A stretch of DNA of 64,000 nucleotides from Toxotes chatareus (GCA_016801885.1 CM028900.1:12728972-12792971), one strand, 5' to 3'; positions 1 through 14,689 are shown, numbered from the stretch's first letter. The notes: generated by a model from the sequence alone, not told the origin. Numbers and translations are program-made.

Positions 1-2737
1 AGAAAGTCTAAAATGTAAGTTTAACTTTAATTTAGACATAGTGGGAAGATGGTATCATCACTGATTCATCCAGAAACAATATCCAAATGCTTTCACATTT
101 AGTAATTTCCAAACAAAGCTTAATTCAATTCTTACTTTGTCAGTCAGAATTACACAACACAATAACATTTTTAGTTCTCATTCCTCCCTGATAACCATCT
201 GTAGAACCAAATGTTAAAATAAAATGTTTTACAAAAGTTAAAATTTAGAAATGGAAGAAAGAGAAAATTAGGCAAGTATAAAACTGAAAGATCAAATAAT
301 TATAACAATTGTAAAATGTCAAAATAAGAGTCATGATGTCAGTTGTACCACGCTGCACAGTGTCTATACTCTGCAGTGCTGAGACTTTGCTGACTAATCA
401 GACCAGCTAATGCTGATCAATGCTTGTTGGGGTGGATACTGTCCCACACAACTTCTACAGAAACATGGGACTTTGAAAGTAACACAAACATATATTACGC
501 AACCCCAATGAATAGCTATTACTTGACTCACAGTGATATGCTAATGACAGAGAAACCACACTTACTGATTGACTGGCTGAGTGTTAAAGCTGAGGACTTT
601 AGATTGTACAGTGTAAATATATTTAACATACTTTGTTAGAAACTGACTTTGACCTTTTAGTATTTCTGTTGCAAGCTGCTACTGGTATCGCAACATTGTC
701 ATGACAGTTGTCACTTTAATTTAAATCAAATTACATGAAACTGGTGTGTCACATGTGCCAGATGCCTTGTCAGGAAAGTTTGCATCATGCAGTGAAAGTG
801 TTCGCCTCTTCAATTAGGTGTGTGCTTTAAATTTACAGTACATTTACATCTCCCAAACATGACCAAGCGCACAAACAACAAGACTAAAATGTTCTGTGGC
901 TGTTGCAAAGAAAGAGAAAGACTGTGAAATGTGCAGTGAAGTGAAACGTGAAAGGTTTGAGGCAGGATCTGACACTGTCATTCATTCAACACATATAAAA
1001 ATGCATCACTAGGACGTATTGTCTGTAAAGACTCACAAGAACACAAGCACAGTGCAATGATGCTAAACAAACCCACCATGGTCAACCAGTGTTTGTGGGC
1101 ATTTTTGACATATAAATAAATAAATAAATAAAACCAAAAAGAAAAGATAACAAGGACAATGTTTTTATTCTTGTAAAGAAAAATATTCAGAATAAGATAC
1201 TGTTGAAATTACCAATTGTCCCTCCACCATCCTCTCTACCTCTCTATCATTGCCCAGAGGCTTTCTCTCCCTCAGATAGAGGCCAGTATGAGATACAGCT
1301 CGTCCTTCAACTCAGAGATTTACAGCTCGGCCCACAGACTTATTCAATTCATCCACAAGCCACAATGCATACCCATTGCGGCACTGATCCAGTAGACAGG
1401 AATGGTACTTCATAATCGTGTGCAAACACCATTTCATGTTTCCAAAAAATATGAGGGTTTTTGGACAATTTAATACACTGAGAATGTTTTGAGAGCATGC
1501 TATTTGTTTACTTAGCGCTTCCTTTCATGCCGAGGTTGAATGGAGGCTAACGTCAATCATACCTCTGGACCTGAGTTGTGTACTGCTAACTCCCAGTCTT
1601 TGCCCCTTATTATAACACAAGTTAATTGAATCTCTTTCCAGTACTGCCTTCCAGATGCTTCTCTGTGAATAAAGGTACAAAAGTGATGGAGCAGGTGTAG
1701 AAATATTTGCACTTAGAGTATTTCGACTGAATATCAGTTTGCTCTGGTCAGACATTAAAGAGAATAGTTCTAGCTTTATAAACCCCTTTCATTTAGCACT
1801 GGGCAGTATTCCTATCTTCCTGTTTTCAAAAGATTCCTCTTTGACCCACATATACCAACAACAGAGAAAGACTTCAGTGTGAGCTACAGCACACAGTTTT
1901 CTTGGCTTGCTAAAGATACACCAAGAAATGGGATATGGACAAAATGGCCATGACCTCAGACATGACTGCACACTAAAAGGAAAGGAATGCATCTTTGTCC
2001 ATAACAGACTGTTGAACACAGGGATCACAACATATTTATGTGTAATGGTTTGCAGAGGTGGTCAACTCACATGGTGGTGGAGTAATTGCTGTCATATTTC
2101 TCCAACGACTGAAACATGGCAATAAGAATTTACAAGCTATAGTCGCTGCCTGTGCGTGTTTGTGTGTCCCTCTGTACACTAAACCAAAGCTAAAAGAAGA
2201 GTGAATAGTGGACAGGTGACCACTGTTAGATGACCAGAAACACAGCACCAAATGAATGCTAATCTAGTCAAAGTGGCATTTACAGCTTGTTCCACTGCGA
2301 TGGCTAAAGAAATCAGTTAATACTGCTGTAAACAATTAAATTCAATTTAACAAAAAAATAAAAAGAAAAAAGAAAGAAAAAAAAGCTCCTTTATGGAGCT
2401 TTCCAGCACATCTCACAGTCTGTCAGAGTTCTCAGTCATCACTGACATACTTCAGTTGTCACCACGTGATTAAAGTATTGTACGACATATATACGATTGG
2501 CTCTTCGCACCTGACCAGTGTTCCCTGTTCAAGACATGATTTCTCCATGAAAACAATGCAAACTCCACTGAGGAAGTCCTGTAGCCAGCTTTGTTTCACC
2601 TTGACATGCAGAGCAAGCTTTCTCGACAGTGCTGACTTTTGAAGGAACATAGAGCCGGAAAGACCAAAATTCTGGAAGCTATTGTAGATTATTAGTTTTG
2701 TGGCAACCTTCATTCTTCTTTCTTCACTACATTCTTC
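1..2737. other. Intergenic desert, left end
   Basis: No exon-like sequence is visible. Open frames are at most about 80 codons, show no recognisable protein and overlap one another on both strands. The stretch contains a (TAAA)n microsatellite at 1113-1133, an A-rich tract at about 2350-2384, and an 8-bp perfect stem-loop at 2382-2402. It lies about 29 kb upstream of the fign promoter. Confidence 0.6.
1113..1133. repeat. (TAAA)n microsatellite
   Basis: About five uninterrupted tetranucleotide units, read directly from the sequence. Confidence 0.9.
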
Positions 2738-2940
2738 TTTAAAGTTAGATGAGAAGTTTGATATCAATCTCATGTCTGTTTAAAGTGAATCTAGGGCCAA
2801 CAGCTGGTTAGTTTAACTTAGCACAAAGACTGGAAACAAGGGGAAACAGCTAGCCCTGCTTTGTGCCAAGGTGATAGCATCCGCCCACCAGCATCTTAAA
2901 AGCTCACTAATTAACCTTGTTTGTTTAAAAAGCTGAGCCA
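2738..2940 (+). mobile_element. Teleost foldback-type interspersed repeat, truncated copy
   Basis: The block opens with a segment resembling the left arm of a non-autonomous repeat I know from many teleost genomes (about 2738-2780). The diagnostic core follows (ggttag...cttagcacaaagactgg, 2806-2833), then a stretch ending in cactaattaacc...ttgtttgttta (to about 2935). The same core and order recur at 30836-30985 in this window, which supports it independently. The right part of the family is missing here: similarity stops near 2940. It has no coding capacity. The family name is not known to me; the long inverted arms suggest a MITE or foldback DNA element. Confidence 0.75.
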
Positions 2941-3263
2941 GAGTGGGGTCCTGAGGAGGACCTCTGTTAAACCAAATCTGCCAAAGACATAAATGCCAAG
3001 ACACTGCCTGTGGTGGCCATGCAGAGGCCAAAGATTTTATTTGACCATGCATAGGGTCAGCTAATTTAATTATATAATCTAATTCACAGCCTGCTGTGTC
3101 TGAAAGTTGCCCTGACTGATGTGGGGTAAGTCACCCTTTCCCCATATAAATCACTTGACAGTTTGACCAGTGTACAATATAGCTGTAAAAACTGTAACAA
3201 AATTGATATGTTTTTTATGTTTTTAATTATTATTATTATTTCAATGTGACTATCAGAAAAGGC

Positions 3264-3317
3264 AAAAAAACAAAAAACAAAACAAAAACAAAAACAAACA
3301 AAAACAAAAAAAAAAAA
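3264..3317. repeat. A-rich (CAAAA)n low-complexity tract
   Basis: A 54-bp purine-rich run of imperfect CAAAA/CAAA units ending in a run of A. It could be the tail of an old retrotransposed sequence, but no body is recognisable on either side. Confidence 0.85.
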
Positions 3318-6300
3318 GGCATGAAAAAACACTGAAATAGCTGAAATTTATCGTAAATACTATGTAATAACTATGATGATAATATTAAATAGACATTTGG
3401 GGAGTCATTTCTGCTTTTTAAATTAACTCAAAGGTGTATGAGATACTTTTTTTTCTTCTTCTTCTGAACTCCTCTGGTTGTGTGGTTTCAGAATGAGACA
3501 TTAATTCATCCACAGTCCATCATTTTTGGGTGCCTACATACTTTTGGCCATGCATACGATGTACTCAATCAATAGTGTGCACTCAACGTGAAGACATGGA
3601 AATAACAAAATACGTAGCAGCAACACGGTGCTGTCTCTGTACTGCTAATACAGATGCTCAGGTCAATAAAAAAAGTATGTTCTGTGTGCTGCTGTGCTGG
3701 GAGCTATGTATGGCTGAACAGGGAAGAGTTTCTTTTCGCTGCAATAGTCTTATGCAGCTGTACACTCTCAAACCAGATTTCACTTAATATGAGCTTTCAT
3801 AGATGTGATGGTGCAGAACTTTTCTTTTTTGTTCAGCCTATGCATGGCGGATGGCCAGTTCATGACTGATATCATTTATGAGGTGATCTGATACTGAGGA
3901 TTATAATGTGTAATCATGACTTATGCTGCTGCATTTACTTTTGTACATATTTTAATAATATTGCTTCTTTTTACTTTGAGGGTGCAATAAATTTGCTCAA
4001 ACTCATATCTAAGTACTGTACGGGCACTTCAAAAACAGTCTCCTTCTTTCCATGGATCAGAGAGCCATGTCACAGGAAATTGAAAATACAAAGAACGAAT
4101 CAGTACTTGAGATAAGGCTAGCACAATTTCAGCACAATTGGCAAAGGAATATTTCCCAAAGTAAAAGCATGCATTTCATTTACAGTGCTGAACACTGATT
4201 TCCAGCAGTTCTGAATATTCTGACCACTGACAAGGTGCGTACGGTCTTCAGTGAGCCTTCTTCTCAACTCATTCAAGATATAAACAGTTATGTACTGCCT
4301 ACTGAAATCCAGGAGCTGCCCTGACCACTGAAAAGAGGCACATTAACACAGTTACCCCATGTGGACGTCTTCTTTTGAATGTGTGATTAAATTAGAATCA
4401 GAAATAAAAAACATTTTCATTAAAAATGAAAAGACTAAATAAATGGATAGATTATACATTTCCACACCTTATTTTAGTAGAGATTAGGATTCATTTTCTA
4501 GAGCCTAATGAATCTTTTTTCTTCCTCATAAATAAAAGAGTCAGTAACTTGGCCAGGTCGTTATGCCGTATTGCAGATGTATCAGTATTGGTCTGTGCTG
4601 ACCAATAAGTAACAAAAAAATTGCACGACAGAAGTGTCAAACTAGGTTTTTAGGTGATTTAGAAACTGTTTCACCACTGTATAGTTTGCTTATTCACCAG
4701 AGAGCACTGGCAAGTTGATTGTTCAACTGTTATAACTGTCCACCTCAGTAAGTACTTTGGTCACATATAAGTGATCCAGTATCAGCTTCAAAAATCCAGC
4801 ATCTGTATATCATAGATCATAGAAATGAAAACTAAAGCAAAGTTGGCTGCTTTCTGTAACACATGAGTACATAGAATTTGATATGAGTTTGATATAAAAC
4901 ACGTATTAAAGGAAAAAAGTTGTATGTATATATTAAACAAATAAAGCATCTATATTTACTGTACGTACACCTGACAAAAAGTATACATTTTTATTTTTTA
5001 TCTTGCACAAAGAAACACCTACATAATGTGGCCATGTTGTACTTACACGACAAATTAGGCCACGCAGAGCTGTGTAGGACTGAGCCTAATAAAGGCACAG
5101 ACCAGCAGTTTCCATTATTATACACAGAGCTGGATGAGCAAATGATATGTTGTGCTGTACTGCTCCAGTTGCAGGTTTCTACTAATGGTTTGGGCTGTTT
5201 AACACTTACGCTATGCTTGAAAAGATGCAGGTGATACCTGAGAAAACAATTAAAGGACTTCATCTGATCTTCTTCATCTGGTCATCATGATTCATTTTAA
5301 TGAGTTACATCAAAATAATGTTTAAAAATTACAGGTTAAAATGTTACTCTATTATTATCAATAGATTCTGCTGTGCGCTAATTCTAACTGACTTCTGTAC
5401 ACAGCTCTTTGAGCAGGATTTGTCCTGTGAGGAGGGGAAGCAGGTTTTGTCTTTATTTTGATTTAGATTTGACATCTGACTATTTTACTTGGTGAGCCTC
5501 TCAAGCTCAATTTTATTGGCAAGGCTTTTGAGATTGTTTGCCATTTAATGTTTAACGTTTGAAAGCAGAAGAGGATAGAAAACCTGAAGGCCATGGGGCT
5601 TTTTGAGTTGATTTCATGGCAAGGTGGGGTGTGCTGTAGTTTTGACACACAAGTGAGTAAACCACTGAGTAAACCACTGTCAGTTAAACACTGCCTGGAC
5701 CTGGCAACAGTGCTACTGTACAGTACCTTCACATTTCTGGCCTTTTCCTTCTATTTGTTCTTAAATCAAACCTACTAAGGTCACCTCAACTATGCACTTG
5801 TTGTACTCAGCCACTGGAATAAAATACCAAATGTCATTATGTCGAGCAATGTGGCAATAGTCTGTTTCTTTTCAGTTATTATGAGCACACATGTTGGCAT
5901 GGATTACCTTAAAATCCTTTTTCTCTTTTAATTTTATAACAAATTTAATCTTTAATGTAATCTGATGAAATCTGATGAATAATCTTTCCCTCTAAGGATG
6001 TGTATTTTAAAAAACTACTTTAAGACAAAATTACCAATTCTATTATAATTCACCAAAAATTATAATCGATTCCACCTTAACAAACACATTAACAAATGAA
6101 GTAATGTGACATATAAACATAAAAATGGGACAAAGGAGTATTTCGGATAAATGAATAACTCACGTGTCGAGTACTGCACAAAGAAAAGATATACACGACT
6201 CAGTTACGCTAATGTGGCTCCTGCCTTTCTCGTACTGAGAATTCCAGGTGTGCCCCCCTTCCCCACCCCCTCAGCTCTCAGGGTCCCCTGATGTTGAAGA

Positions 6301-7919
6301 AATGGAAATACATGCAATCAGGATTCAACACATGAGGTCTCTATGATATAAATTCAAGACCACAGAGGTGACTGAATAATAACATTAATGAAATTTTTAC
6401 ATTGACTAAAAGTCAGAGTTCCCCTTCATTAATTTTGCACTCAGTCTTTAGAACTTGGAAACGCACCGCAAAAAAATTCTGCTCCTCAGCCTGTATTTTC
6501 AACAAAGCAGGTTCTGTCCGCATGTGTTATTTCTAAAAAATTACATAAACTAAACTACTGACTGGGATAATGTTAACATTGTGTGAATGAATGCACATCA
6601 TCAGGTAGATAAGAGCTCATAAGTGCAATCAATGCCTTTGAAATAACGATGACAAAGCCGCAGGAAAACGCAGAACACTGATTATCTCCTAAAATTGCCA
6701 CTGGCTGTCCAGCCAACTGTCGTTTCACTAATCTTTTTACATCTGATGGCTTTGTATTTTTTTATCCAGTAAAACATATAGCCAAATAAATAATACCCTT
6801 ATCTTCTGCTTCCTCTTTGTGCTTAAATTGAAGATGTGCTTTTCGTTTTTATTATTATTATTTCAAGGTAGTTCTGCCGAGATTAGGGTTTCGGATAAAG
6901 ACACATGATCTGCCTTTAAGAGAAAAAGAGAAAAGACTGGATTTCCTTACTGCCTGTCAGAATACACACATGCCATTGGAAATGTATGTTGTACACATAG
7001 ATCTATGTCATCTAACTATATTACTTCAGTAGATTTGCACCAAGCTGGAACTGCAGTAGGTAATACCAGTGATGCATTGAGTGAATAATTCAGATATCAC
7101 TTCGTGTTTTTTTTTTTTTTCTGTAAGAAGCAAATGTCTTCATTCTATAAGCGATGCAGGGTTTCCATCCAAACCTGAGACCTTCTTATTTGACCATGAA
7201 TAGTGCTTTCCTCTGGAGCCTTAGATTGTTATTGTACAGGATGGCCTTATTCCTGTTAAAGGCCTGGAGCCCAAGCTGGGACATCTCTCCTTTAAATCAG
7301 CTTTGGGATCTCATAGACTGCACTGATTTCCTTGTAGGCCTTTGTGCTCTTAAGAAGTGATCACCCTCCTTCAATGCCCCGTGGATTAAACAGGGCAGGC
7401 TGGTTCACTCCTCTCTCACTCGGCTTCACAACGACTCTACCTTTGTAGCCAATAAAAGACTAACTAGAAAAGAATGAAACGATGGGAGAATCAATCTACT
7501 GGAAGCCTCCCCACAGTTTTCTCATCATTTCTCGTGTCGTATGTCATCTTGGATTGTAACACAAAAAGCAAAACTCAGTGTGAGGGATGGTTTCTCAGCT
7601 ATTCAATGTTCAGAGAAGCCGGAGCGTGAAAGGCTTTCAGAAGAAGTGTGAGATAAGTTGTGTTTAGGAGTTAAGAGGAGTGTGTAGATGTTTGTGGGTC
7701 AGAAATGAGTATCACTAACAGCATCTCTATTCAAGCTCCACAGCCACTGTAAACCACAGATTTTACTGTTTAGCTAAATGTGTTTTTCATCTTTTGTCTA
7801 CAGTAATTTTCTATTTGTACCATATATATGACTTTTTAAATTATATTCTTTATTGAGAGGGTGCCAAAGGTCAATCACTGTTATTGTCATCTACTGATTA
7901 GGCAGCTACAGCTAAACTA

Positions 7920-7966
7920 ACAAACAAACAAAAAGAAAGAAAGGAAACAAAAAAAAAAAGAAAAAC
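7920..7966. repeat. (CAAA)n / (GAAA)n purine-rich tract
   Basis: Imperfect CAAA units grade into GAAA units and then into an A run. It is a simple repeat with no flanking element seen. Confidence 0.85.
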
Positions 7967-10900
7967 GCTAAAAATGTTAATTAATGCAGCAGCCAATTTA
8001 CAAGCAAAGTAACCCTGCAATTTTCTAAGATTCTTCATCAGTTATAATATGAATTTCACTATAATTCATTCTTTCATATTCACACGAAAGCAGGTGAAAA
8101 TGCTGACCGAAACATTTGCAAGTAGTATTTGAGAAAAGATGATGTTGACAATCATGTTACCCTTCATTTAGATTCATTTAGATACACGCTGGGACACTTA
8201 TTAATTAACACAGCCTACAAATAAAAATGTGGATTTTGTACATGTCCATGTCACCCATTTATCCATTACACATCCATTTCTGTGCATGCTTTTATTTGTC
8301 TGTATCAGTAAACATGCACTTTTTGTTTATAGGACAAGACTTGACAAATTAAAGAGAATTTAACATATGAAAGTGTATTAAACAAAACATCTCCTAGAAG
8401 CAGATTTTAGTTTACAAAAGTCTTTGTGAAAAAAAGCATTGCATTTGTTATTATAATATTAATGTTTTCTTTAAAAGCTATGAATAATAATTCATCTGGG
8501 ATTAAAGCATTTTCTCTATTATTTTCCATATGACTGCTACTGTACTGCAATATTGTATTTCCTTTGGTCTGCTTGGCTCTACTATGTGACTACTCCATAT
8601 CAGGGGATGAAGCTGTCTGTTCAGGTGATTGACACAAGCCCACATTAAGAGGTGGTTTTGGAAATTAGTCCGTGGAGACCCTTTGGAGCTGAGCTGGAGA
8701 AGGAGGGCTGTCTCTGAGAGGAGCCGTGCCTTTTTAACCCCACTCATTGGTATGCCGATGTGCGAGTGGCAAGCTGCTCTCTAAATGGCTGAGGCATCCA
8801 GGCTGGTACCCCCTCGACACGTTCCTGCACAGACAGACCCCGTGGAGAGCTGCCAACAATATGCAGCACAGAATCCTCAAATTACAATGGGCCCAATTAA
8901 TAATCACGTAGTTAGTTCATATCTTATATCTTATATAGAGCTCAGCAGAACAAAGCATCCATCAGAAATTTATATCCCCTTTTTTCAGCCATAACCAGGC
9001 TTTACTGTAACACTGTGAACTTTGTGTTTTCTTTTTCCTCTGAATGCTAGAATTTGGGATTTTTTTTAATGATGCGGTAGCTTGACCATTCTTTCACCCT
9101 CCTTTTAATTCACTATTATGGGCATATGTGCAAAAAATACATAATAATGGGACCACTAAGGGATGGTCATAAAAATTGAATGAGTCTGTCTTGGTGGAAT
9201 ACACTTGAAATAAGATGTATACCTAAATCAGTAAAACATTGCTTTAGAGCCAGTTTTTGGCCAGTTAAGCTCCTTCTAAACATGGAATAACTTAGTTACC
9301 AGTTTCAAATTTTTGGTTTTAGAAAATGTGGCCAGAGGAAACAACATATTATTCTTCCTTTCATATTCCATTCTGCTTATTTGTTTGCCACATTTCCCCC
9401 TGAAATATATATGATTAACAAGATGCTTTAATTCAACTCTATGAAGCATGCATGTGTGTTAACCACCATCACATCTTTGTAATCACAGTTCGTGTTCAGC
9501 GTTTTGTTACATTACATCTTATGGTACAGAATCATCATGCTTCTCTCTAAGTCAGTGACGAACAATTTCCAGATTTTGACATGTTCATTTAAAGTTGTTA
9601 ATCAGATGTAAATATGCAAAGTGGCTTCCCAGGGGCTCCCTTTGAAATGCAAATACAGAGTGCAAACAAAGGTGGGGTGGATATAGGTTCTGATGCAGCA
9701 AAATCATGGCGGTGTAATACTGTTCATGTCTCATTAAAATATGAAAGACATCATTCCCTCAGCCTTTTATTAATGGACCTGCTGTGATTTTAGGGTTTTG
9801 GGATGAGATTTGACATTTTTGTGTTTCATTTCCATCACTCAGATACTGGATGCTTCTGCCGAAGTTTGTTATATTTCATGTTTAAAGCCAGCATTTCTTT
9901 CAACAACCTCGCTATCTATCTATGTTTAAATGCTAAAAAAACATTTGTGCTACAGAGTGCTGAAGTCACCTTTACCTACATTTACCTTGTATTTTAAAAA
10001 GCAGATCTTATAATTGTGCCACTGAGAAGCATTTGAAATCAGGTGGGAGGTTGATGGGACGTTTTAAGTGATTGTATGAAGGCAATTTATGAAAAGTGCC
10101 CCATTATGTGTTATGCATTATATTAACCTATCATTACTTGTATAATCTCTATACATGTGTTCAGAAGTTATGTTAGTAGGAATAAATACTCATAAATGTT
10201 CTATGCTCACATACAGTGAGCTCACATACTGTGGGGAAGTCTTTAAAGGGAGAATATCTCACTCGACTGTTTCTCTCAGGCAAGATAGCACATAAGGAAT
10301 TGCTCTATGCAGCTGTGACATGTACATGTAAGCATCTGTACATGCAATAAAGAAGTGCCTTTTATTTTCTTGTTGTTGTAATAGGACCTTGGTTTGTGCT
10401 AAATAAATAAAAGCAATTTCAAAGACAACAGTGAAACGTAGTGTAATGATCCTGAGCAGGGTATGGAGTGTTTTGGTTGCATTAGTGCCTTTTAGATGTG
10501 AGATTAACTGTTGCCCCGAGCTGCATGTCTGCAACGAGAGTTGAAGGAGTGAAGTGAAGAAGTTTGAAAAAGTGAACTCAGTATGGAGAAATGTGTTTTA
10601 CCAGTTGTGTGTGTTGTGTGTGTTTTACCAGCTGTAAACACACAAACATCTACCATGACTAGATGCTTGAACAGCAGTGGTTCATCACTTTTTTTGTCAA
10701 ATAGACCTGCTGCACACCAATATCTCCTCTAGCATAACAACCAAATGTTTGACAGAACAGTCTGCTGTGGAGCTGAGTAAGATTTTTTAAGTTTTTTTTC
10801 TTTTTTCTTTTTTGACAGTGAGCATTGGAGAGGCAGACAGGAAACATGGGGGAGACAGACGGGGTGTGACATGCAACAAAAGTCCCCGAAATCAAACCGT

Positions 10901-11819
10901 GGACGTTGCAGTCATGTGGCATGCACTATAACCATTTTCCTACCACAGCGCAGAGAGTTGTAAGGTTTTGACAAGGAAGCATAATGTGTGGAATAAAAAA
11001 GATGATATTTCTGGTTCTGCTCCATCAGTTTTTTTACAGTCCATCCTGAGTTCCACAGTGTTATAGGAGTGCAATACTAAATCAGTGGAGTACTCTTTTA
11101 AACAACCAAAGCTGCACTGGCATTTTCACTTTATGCAGTGTATAGAAAATCACTGTATGCGGCATAATTTGTAGTAAAGTAGTAGCCAGGCAGAGATTAT
11201 GTGGACAGTTGAATCTAGCACTGCACCCTGCCACTGGTCAGCCAAAACTTTGTTGATGATTTCCACCTCACACTCATGTCTACACATTTCCAATTTCAGG
11301 AGGAAAATTGGGATTCCTGAGTGTCTGAAGTACCATTTTCTGACTCTATGGAGTGGAAAATAGGATTCAATTCCTGTTCAACACCTCTTCATTAACTAAC
11401 CACCAAATGCCAACCACAAAAAGTGCTTGTATCAAAGAACTTTGATAACTGCATTTCCATGCTTCTTGAAAACATTTTGGGGCGTATTTCACAGATGTTT
11501 TAATGCTTTGTAAAAAGTGCACTGAAACACTAGAAAAGTCAAGTTTTGTGTAATTATTCATTGTGCTTTTGCAGAGACTGGTGAATGCAATTTTGTTTAA
11601 ACAGAGTAACCCTGACCAATCCCCCTAGAGAGGTGTTTCAGCTCCCGGTGTGTACAGCCACTTAACCAGACTCACAGACATTAGCCACCCATGACTTTAC
11701 TGCCAATCCAGATTCGACACCCACTGTACTCCCCATTAAAATTTTACAGGTCAAAAATTTAAAAGGCAGTTAAAGAAATGTGCTTTTTCATTACATGTGA
11801 CAAAAAAGGAGTAGGTCAG

Positions 11820-11990
11820 CCTGTGGCATAATGGCACGGTAATTAGAGCCTTACGCTTTGATAAAGTGTGACTGTAAATCAATGTAAGACTAATTAATCA
11901 ATATTTTAATTATTAGACCTTTTAATGAGCATTTTGTTAAATTCCCCTGGATCTTGCTGCCATATTGGCCTCCTCTGTCATCATTAGCAA
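11820..11990. promoter_or_regulatory. Candidate conserved non-coding element
   Basis: A complex-sequence block with clustered homeodomain-type cores (ctaattaatca at about 11890, ttaattatta at about 11908, ttaatgag at about 11921) and no coding potential. It sits about 20 kb upstream of fign in a desert. Clusters like this are typical of vertebrate developmental enhancers. This is inference from motif content only; conservation cannot be seen from one sequence. Confidence 0.3.
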
Positions 11991-14640
11991 GAACACTGAG
12001 GTTTTTACTGTGTTGAATATGCAGTCATCGTGCAATGCACAGAGACATTAAAGAGTTTCACTTCTTGGCTTTTTTACACTTGATGCTTAAGCAAGATAAG
12101 AGTTTGATTATTTTATTTATCCTGCTGTAAAAGTATCCTCTTTGGTTGTCTGTAATTAGATTTTTGTGATATGAAGTATGCCATGCTCTACTATGCACTA
12201 ACTATAACTTATCCAGCTTTTTGCTCCAGCAATTTTATTTCTGCTTTTTAAATAAAAAAAAAAAAACCTTTGGATTACTCTCATAATCAGTTTTAAATCA
12301 GATGTTCATCATGTTGACAGCCAGTAGTTGCTTAAGGTGCCTGATCTCTCAACAACAACAGCAAGTACATACAGTATGTCTACTAAACCAAAGACAAAAA
12401 ATACAGTGTCTCTGGTATCACTTGTCAATCAATTGATGCAGCCAGTACATAGAACTAATTGATTCTGTAGACTCTTTTCTTTGTCTGTTCATCCATGATG
12501 GAAACTCTAGTTTGTGCTAACAAGTTAGACACTTTTTTTCACTTATTCCAAACAAACCGTTTTTGTTTCTGCTGGTTCACATCACTGGTAGGTCTCAGTG
12601 ATCTTGAGATGTTAAGAATATAAAGGATGTGCATTTTTGCAAATGCAGATAATGCCTGAATGAATGAATGATTTCTGGTTTACTCCACATAGTTCCCTTT
12701 GCTTTTCACACAACTAGAAAACATGGTTTGAAGAACAGTTAACATGCAGGAGTTTTCTGCTTACAGTATTCCCCGTCTTCTTCCCAATGAAGAGAAAGCT
12801 CATTGTTCTGTTGAAATGGCTCATTCAGTGACTGAGAATTTGCAGAGGTACCAAATTTTGACTCCACGGTCTTTGTGAATTTAGAGCACCTAAAGAGATG
12901 AAAAAGTGTTCAAAAATAAAAGCTTACAGCTTATGAAATGCAGCTAGGAGACATTAGAATGTCTGAATATAAGCATAGAAATTCTTCCAAGGGGTCACAG
13001 TTGCCCACCTGTGTTACAGTATCATATGAGACAATGTGAAGTTCCATTATGTAAGGAGAGGTTTAAAACCATAAAAGAATATAAAGTGTGCATCTTCCAA
13101 CACAGTCATCTGTCCTCAATAAAAATAAGGAACAAACACAAATCTCATGTTGGTCCCACTTGAGGTCACGGGTGATGACATAATCTTATGATGTAAATGA
13201 CATGATAGAAGTTTTTTTTTTTTTTTTTTTTTTTTTTTACCATTTTTTTCTACTATGTAATGATTCTAGGTATGATTCATACACAGTGTTGAAAAAGAAG
13301 GGTCATTTTGCTTTTTGTGAGGAATTTTCTGGTTACAGCATTTTCCTTTTTAACAAACCAGCGTTTCAAAGCCACAATACAATGTGCAGGCTGGAGGACA
13401 GTTTTGGTGTTTATGTCTCCTATTCTCAGAGCGGGGCCTTCAAAGCATCAAAGAAAGCATCCAAACATCCAACAGAGAATAAAACAACTTTAAAAAGACA
13501 AATCAGCAAGAAATGCACACTGCACAAAAGGCATGTACAAAAATGCTGCAGCATATTTACTTAAAATTCATATCAGTGCTTAAATTTAACTATATCACAT
13601 AGTCAGTTGGTTTCTTTTTTTGTGCTGAACAGGCCAAAAAAAGTAGCAAAGCAACAAACAGATAGGAAGCAACTGTGGATGTAAACATTGCACCATTTAG
13701 AAATATGTTTCATCTAAAAATCGTCTTGGAAATCATTTATTAGGAAGAAAATGTACTCAACATTCATTCCTTTAAGGATATATACAGTGTATTTTTGTGG
13801 CTAACACTGAATGTAAACATACTAGGGTCCTTGTATTGTGCATGCTGGCTCATTGTCATGGTGTCAAGGCCAAAGAATTGTACTTTTCGTCTATAATTCA
13901 AAATCTACCATATCATATATGTCACCATGTAACAGTTCATACCACTTTATGATGACAGAGTACAGCAAAACAAATTTAGTGATCTATTTTCCATGCACAT
14001 CTTTTTGGATGAGATTGCTCTGTTCAGACAAAGTTTGAATTTTTGAAGTGATTTCTGCTGGAAGCCAATCACTGCACAGTAACATTGCAATAATTCTCAT
14101 TCTCTTTATCCTATTCAAGGGGTTCTGGAGTTTTCCGAGAGTTGGTTGGGGGGTGGGGTGGGGGTGGATGGTTATACTAGCAGGGCTATGAAGTGGAAGA
14201 ACAAGCAAGGTTAATGAGCAAGAGTAGACAGAGCACTGCTGACAGTGGTGAAAGAACAAGGCAAGGAGAGGTTAAAAGGGAATGCCATTGTTTTTGATGG
14301 CTTAAAGAAAGATAACACATGGTAGAAAGAAAAATCACCACCTCATCTAAGCCATAGAATGAACTGAAGTGTCGACATTTAATGTATTTAAACATGTTGA
14401 CAAACACTAATATCAGTTTTGTGGGATGTGCTATCTAAATGAGATTATACAACTCATCTGAGTGTGGCCAGTGAGTGTCAAGCTACATCTTAACCACGAC
14501 TGGCAAAACTGTGTGGAGCTCATCTCCGCTGAGGCAGAACTAAAATCTGGAAATAATCAGCTAGTGGGGAACATAAGAAATTCTCCAGAAAACACTTTAA
14601 CGCCACTGGAGCCCACTGCTCCTCAAGATTGGATTCAGGT
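11991..14640. other. Intergenic, no gene seen
   Basis: AT-rich sequence with short homopolymers and a 27-base T run at 13212-13238. A 120-codon open frame near 13202 begins inside that T run and has no protein-like composition afterwards, so it is not called. Confidence 0.6.
13212..13238. repeat. Poly(T) tract, 27 bases
   Basis: Uninterrupted T run. It could be the reverse-strand poly(A) tail of a retroposed sequence, but nothing recognisable lies next to it. Confidence 0.9.
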
Positions 14641-14662
14641 ACCTAATCCCAGGCGGCAGCTG

Positions 14663-14689
14663 CCCCCCCCCCCTCCTCCTCCTCCTCCC
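14663..14689. repeat. (C)n(CCT)n tract
   Basis: A run of 11 C followed by CCT units. It is immediately upstream of a TATA-like sequence (14777-14784) and is asymmetric (pyrimidine on the + strand). Confidence 0.9.

Larger units (their letters stand above)
2941..11819. other. Intergenic desert with simple repeats
   Basis: No gene can be supported on either strand. Open frames are short (under 110 codons), without recognised domains, and often due to low-complexity tracts. The stretch is AT-rich with scattered homopolymers (T run near 7109-7122) and an A/CAAA-rich tract at 7920-7966. At 9647-9654 there is an octamer motif (ATGCAAAT). The block at about 8560-8760 is more GC-rich than its surroundings and could be a conserved non-coding element, but it has no diagnostic motif. 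Confidence 0.55.

Noticed and set aside
2382..2402. Stem-loop (8-bp arms) resembling an intrinsic terminator
   Set aside because: In a vertebrate genome this bacterial-type interpretation does not apply; likely chance next to an A-rich tract.
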